DNA of 64,000 bases from Vespa crabro. Lineage: Eukaryota; Arthropoda; Insecta; Hymenoptera; Vespidae. A program made the translations under genes and the position numbers. The DNA is taken from NCBI RefSeq assembly GCF_910589235.1, contig NC_060970.1, positions 5,552,487 to 5,616,486 on the forward strand. The letters are read 5' to 3'. The notes below the pieces were generated by a model. That model was not told the DNA's origin. It did not search any database and saw nothing but the letters and a program-made list of their open reading frames with translations. The stretch's first letter is position 1; each line of letters begins with the position of its first letter. This document shows positions 58,720 through 64,000 of the stretch, piece after piece.

Positions 58720-58786
58720 ATGAAGCTCTTTTTTAACATTTATATCATCGTTACGTGTTTCCTTGCATTTTCCTATGCATTTCCCG
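58720..58786 (+). CDS. First coding exon of an unidentified secreted or lumenal protein
   Basis: ATG in a favourable insect context (CAAC before ATG) opens MKLFFNIYIIVTCFLAFSYA followed by FP. This is a textbook signal peptide: one lysine, a hydrophobic core, and an S-Y-A cleavage site after residue 20. After 67 nt comes CCCG|GTGAGT, a consensus donor, so the exon ends in phase 1. The rest of the protein is not recognised in the remaining 5.2 kb, so the first intron is probably long. A weak phase-compatible candidate exon starts after the CAG near 63055. The CLEAR-type promoter would fit a lysosomal or endolysosomal product, but that is inference. Confidence 0.7.
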
Positions 58787-59750
58787 GTGAGTAAAACATA
58801 ATTTTTTCAATTCGAGTCACCTTCTTTGAAATTATTTGTCGCGATAACTGATGAACAAGTATTTGCTCGTGTTCACTTTTTTTTTCTCATCTTCTTCCTT
58901 TGCGTATTTTTTTTTTTATATCGTTGATCGTAATTTGAATTTTTCCGCCTCATTGTTGCCAATCGACTAAGATCGAACTTAGCTCACCTTCTCTCATATT
59001 TTATTATAAACTCGAATGGTCGCAAATTATTAAAATCTTGGATTTCTTCGTTAAATTTTTTATCCAAAAATCGATGATTCATATATCTTATTAAATCTTT
59101 TCTTTCCTCGGCTGTTACTTTATGTCGATAATTTTCTTATCTCTGTCTTGGCCCAGCGAAACGAAAAAAATGGCCTTATAAATATGTGTGTGTGTGTGTG
59201 TTTATCTGTAGCTATATATAGATATACCATTAGTCTTGCGAACGGAAATAGATCGATACGTCGTTTCTCTCGCTTGAATACTTGAACGTAGTATAAACAA
59301 TAAGATCGAAAGGTTATCCTTTGACATTTAGATATATGTACGTTTTGAACAAAGATATTCAAATGTAGGTTATATTCTATTTGCACGTAATGAAGGAAAA
59401 AATGTGTATGATTTAAAAACGAGGATATATCGACGAACAATTTCGAGAACGATCTATAGAACGTTAACATGGAATAGTTGCTAACAAAGAAAAGTGACCT
59501 TTCGAAACTGTAGAAGAGAACGACAACGATATGTGTGTATCGACTGGAAGCTAATTTAAGTGTCGTAAGACTTAACGATTCGGGAACAAGTGGAGAAGAT
59601 TAAATTCAAGTTTAAAGGAGTGGCCGTTTCGATCTAATAACGAACGTCTGTAATATATATTTCGATTCGTTCGACCTTTATTTTCTTATACAGACAGATA
59701 TATTAACTTTTTTCCTATACTTTTCTAATGCCGACGATATATAATCTATG

Positions 59751-59799
<49 letters not shown>

Positions 59800-62360
59800 A
59801 TATCGATGTATTTTGCAAACGAATGACATCTTAAAAGGAGAATAAAATGAAAAGGTTCTCTCTTCGATTTTTATAAAAATACACATAGCATACATGTAGC
59901 TTGCATCGCAAGATATAACTGAACGTGAATGAGAAGACGGTATTGTTTAGTTATTGTTTTGTTGGCAGCGCTTTTCGTCTATTTCTCTTCTCGGTCTTTT
60001 CGCGAATCCGAAGCATCGTAGAAGCGTTTAGTAAAGAGATATATCCACACAATCGTTCCTTCGTCCACGCTCCGTTTATTTTTCCCCGATATGATAGTCA
60101 CTAAGGTTGAGAGAGGGCTTGAAACCTTTCTCTTTCTCTCCCTCTCTCCATCCGTGTACTTATTTCGAGATATATATATATATATATATATATTCGATCG
60201 TGCCAAGGGGCACGCACTAGCCGAAGCTTTTGAATATTGGAAAACGCGTCGTTTCAAATGCAGTCGTAACACGTGACTAATTTCTATATCAATAAAGTAA
60301 ATGCCTTGAATCTAATTGCACTATTCTGTCCACACGGGAAACTTTTATACGTTTTACCTTTTCATTCTTTTTACATGTGGAAAGAGAAACATACCAGATA
60401 AATGGGAAAAGAAATGCATAGGAAAAAGAAATGATACGCTTTATGTAATCTAATGTAACCTATGATCTGCATATTCTGTGTGTGCGTGTGCACATATATA
60501 TATATATATATATTATTTTTTCATGCATCGTACTTTCTTGCGACTAAAAATAATTAGAAAACTAAATGAGAAATCGTGATACAACTTTTTTGTGATAGAT
60601 CTAGCGAAATAAATAAACAGGATAACAATTCCGTCTTTCTCTCGCCGTTTCAATGTATCGGTGGTCCCCAGAAATGGCCAGAGGGATATAGAAGGAACTG
60701 GAATCACGTACGTCAATCACGCTCTGTTTATCGTACGTGTGCCAATCGTTCCCATTTAGATTGAATTTTTTCCCTCGGACTAATATGAACGGTACTCCTC
60801 GAGTTCTTACTGCTCGAGGAGAAAGAGGATATCTTCTGCTTCTTATGCTTCTCATCCTCCTCTTCGTCTTCGTCTCCTCCTTCTCGTGATAAATGAAACT
60901 TTTCGAGGGTAGAAAACCTTTTTCCGTATGGTCTTGTAGCCTGGCTTACTCGGTTCGTTACGTTCATCGCTCGATATACACGTAACTTCCTTTTCCCCTT
61001 CTAAAATAAGGAAAAAAAGAACCATGAAAAAGTGATCGATATGATAAGGCAAATTAAAGAGATTTTTTTTACTACCTATTATCGATTGTAATATTATATT
61101 TGACAAATAATTATTAGTAATGTCAAAGCGAAAAATTAAAAATGGACACTGAAAAAAGGGCGAAACAGAAAGAGGGAATAAAAAAGAAAAATTCTCTGGC
61201 GAGAAGAGAGAGGCTTCATGGTTCCTAAAGAAAACGAGATTGAAACGGTCGACGGCTTTGTAAGGCCGTCTTAAGTACGAGACCCCCATCTTTGAATTCG
61301 CTGAAACTTTTCTTTTAACTTTTTCGAATGGCGGATCTCGAAAACTTCGAAACCGACAGCAAGTAAAAGAGAAAGAAAAAGAGAGTGGCCCTCGGCGTCC
61401 AATTATAAAATTCTTTTCCTTTCTCACGACTTCCACGAGCTCCGGGATAAAATACACACATATATGTGTGTGTGTGTACAGGCAGTCGCACACGCACGCA
61501 CGCACATTTATGTATACATATATACGTACAAGAGGAAACGAAGAAAATGAAATAAATTTTTCGACTTGGCCTCGTCTTGGATTCATAACCTCTTTAAAAA
61601 GTTCCACCGAAGAGGCAAATGTCCATTAATATTTCGTCATCGTCCAATAAGCAAAACCCTTTTCATTCATATATTCACACCAACTTCTACACATATTAAC
61701 GGGTATTCACATCGATTCATATAGTTCATACGTAGATCCACGCATAATACTCAGACATAAATCCATAAATGGATCCAAAAGTTTTCTCATACGAAATGCT
61801 TTTACTCGTCGAATAGCTTTCTCGCACCATCTCTCTCTTTCGCGCGCACATATACAGGCAAAATTCAAATGCAAATGAAGACAGATATGTACGCAAAAAA
61901 AGCATTGACAATATTTTCTTGTTGTATTTATCAAGTATATTACAAGTATATAATTTATGATATTGTTAATACTTTTTCAATATAATATTTAAATGAATCG
62001 TACGTTCGACTCCTACGTCGATAAACAATTTTTGGTGGAAAGAAGAGAAAAAGAAAATTTGCCCATCAATCTTTTATGGTAAAAGAGCAAGCTACTTACG
62101 TATATAACGTATTTGGATTCGATTCACGACATTTGTCGTACCGTTATATGACTTTCAACACATGCTGCTATGCCGGATGCATGAGTTGTCAGGAAGTTGA
62201 GCCGAATCAACCAACGAGCTTCCACTGCGTCGTCCATCGTCGTCCATGTTGAATTCGCGTGACTTCGTTTCCCAAACGCTTTGCATGGTCGATAATTAGC
62301 TTGGCATTTTCCGTTAGAAAAACGTTCGTTCGTTCGTTCGTTCGCTCGATATAAAAATAT

Positions 62361-62391
<31 letters not shown>

Positions 62392-63669
62392 AAGAAAGAA
62401 AAAAAAAGAAAGAAAAAATGATAAATAAATAACACGACTCGAATTATACGTACAGAAGAGCCGAGTGATCTCGTTAAAGATGCTGACCGTCCATTTCTCC
62501 ACCGTAAAGCTAGTTAACCTCAAATACTACCTCAATTTCGTTCCAAGTAACTCGCCACTTCGCTTTTGCATTTAAATAACGTTTACCGACTGCATCCTCG
62601 TATACAGGGTGACTCGTTTCTATCTGCAAATAAATATATTTTAATGAAAAGATCTTATAAAATAATCAAACTTACAAACAAATTTTGGCAATCTTGGTCA
62701 TTTACGTCATTTACACTGATCAATATAATTAACAACATTTTATAAAATAACAAGATCACAATATTTCGATATATCAATTATCGAATAAAAATTACATTTC
62801 TTTAATTTAGACGATTTTTGATAAACAAAACCGTTGCCGTTTATGAATGATACGGGTCACTCTGTACGTGCACACGTACAGATAAATGGCTCATATTTGT
62901 TAGCACGGGGATGGAAGTGTAGTCGCGTAAGTTTCTTTGACCGGTTGGAAATTCGACGTGGCATACTCCAACGAAACTGATGGTCACCAGCACGATAAAT
63001 ACATTACTGCCATTCCTACTATCCAGAATCATGGAAAAGCCTCTGAGATTCTCAGAGCTTTTACGACTTTCGATAACGTACCATGAAAAGTATCTTTCCG
63101 GACACGAGTGCTCTTCAATGTTTCCAAGTGAAAAGATACTTCGAACTTGCTCTCTCGCGAGTCCTATGAAAATGTTTCAAAGCGACATGAGAAAACAAAA
63201 AAAGAACGAAAGGAAAAAACGCACCTACAGCGATTCAAGTTCGTCATTTCCAATCTATTCTCCAAATGTAATACTTACGAAATGAACGGAATTATAAAGA
63301 AAGAAAGAAAGAAAGAAAGAGTTTATTGTCAAACATTATATCTTATATAAACTTCAATAATTTTTTTCAATTTCTTCTTAATTTTCCCCTATAAATTGGA
63401 ATCTTTTTGACCCCAACGAAAATACGTTACGTTCACGTAACAAACCTTTTAAGTATGATAATCAAGTGAGCCTGGATTAAATGCAGTAATTAGGATTTCC
63501 GTAGGACGTTGAACGTGGTCAGTGATGCATGCCGACAACCAACAAAGTGAATGCCCTACTGCAAAACATATAACTCGATCCTCTCAAAAATAAATACATA
63601 TACATATTATTAACACGTATAAGTAATCAAATTCACATCTATATCTATATACTATATATATATACTCGA

Positions 63670-63822
63670 TTAGGAGCAAAAGTTCCTAGGTGATTGTAGT
63701 AATTTCAAATTGACTCCATTTTGCGAGACTTGTAGTTTAACGATCCGAAACTCCCCTAAGAGGTTTCGTAAAAAGGGACTGATTTTTTAAATCACCTAGA
63801 AACTTTTGGCCCACCCTGTGGA
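63670..63822. mobile_element. MITE-like inverted-repeat element, copy 14
   Basis: The left end is TTAGGAGCAAAAGTTCCTAG then GTGATTGTAGTAATTTC. The interior has TTGCGAGACTTGTAGTTTAA. The right end is AATCACCTAGAAACTTTTGG then CCCACCCTGTG. The right terminal repeat is almost identical to the inverse of the copy 8 left end. Confidence 0.75.
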
Positions 63823-63827
63823 CGTGT

Positions 63828-63835
<8 letters not shown>

Positions 63836-63874
<39 letters not shown>
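63836..63874. repeat. (AT)n microsatellite
   Basis: About 18 TA units directly after MITE copy 14. Confidence 0.9.
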
Positions 63875-63877
<3 letters not shown>

Positions 63878-64000
63878 CACACTCTTTTTTTTCGGCGGGT
63901 AGGAAGACGAGAGAAGAAACGTATTTTCTTGTGAAAATTACTGGCCACGTTAATATCGTGTTTCTGTAAAACCACGTACCGCCATGGTTCGTGGCATTAT

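Larger units (their letters stand above)
58787..64000. other. Probable first intron or downstream flank of the signal-peptide gene
   Basis: AT-rich sequence with (AT)n tracts at 59759-59790, 60170-60192 and 63836-63874. It also has (TTCG)n near 62328-62345, (AAAG)n at 63298-63320 and one MITE copy near 63670. Two short stretches (60640-60780 and 62840-63200) are open on both strands and look protein-like, but I could not assign them. Confidence 0.55.

Noticed and set aside
60852..61607. 251-codon - strand open frame
   Set aside because: It has low-complexity ends (RRRRRR, THTH), no domain, no splice or codon-bias support, and is embedded in AT-rich repeat-like sequence.
1..64000. CRISPR arrays, bacterial operons, phage or insertion sequences
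   Set aside because: No spaced direct repeats of CRISPR type. Genes are split by spliceosomal introns and the composition is that of an insect nuclear genome.

Overview
The window is insect nuclear DNA, most likely from a hymenopteran (bee, wasp or ant). The base composition is AT-rich but CpG-tolerant. Purine/pyrimidine microsatellites are extremely dense, especially (AG)n/(CT)n. There are small introns next to multi-kilobase introns, and one gene is clearly an insect TRPV channel. No bacterial-type operons, rRNA or convincing tRNA genes were seen.

Layout. (1) 3-875, + strand: the last coding exon of a single-pass membrane protein, entering from the left edge. (2) 876-33145: about 32 kb without a supported intact gene, filled with microsatellites and copies of a short inverted-repeat (MITE-like) element. 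At 24001-24445 it contains a decayed, frameshifted fragment of an arginine kinase gene. A cluster of five TATCGATA (DRE-type) octamers lies at 27201-27284. (3) 33146-51437, - strand: a complete TRPV channel gene, assigned to inactive (iav). I could thread 12 coding exons (3204 nt, 1067 aa) in phase through all 11 introns. One intron (34441-35361) must use a GC-AG donor to keep the frame. (4) 51438-58288: upstream region with a degenerate tandem repeat (53.3-53.9 kb) and an NRF-1/Ewg-type palindrome (54826). (5) 58289-58786, + strand: a CpG-rich promoter and first coding exon encoding a signal peptide. The promoter carries a perfect inverted repeat of E-boxes (CLEAR/MITF type) and an overlapping TGACTCAGC (Cnc/Maf, AP-1 type) site. 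The rest of that gene is not identified here. (6) 58787-64000: probable first intron or intergenic sequence.

Gene relationships. iav and the left-edge membrane protein are convergent. iav and the signal-peptide gene are divergent, with start codons about 7.3 kb apart. Nothing suggests co-regulated clusters. The most informative items are the iav gene model with its tandem GC/GT donor, the arginine kinase pseudogene, the repeated MITE family, and the composite promoter at 58.3 kb.
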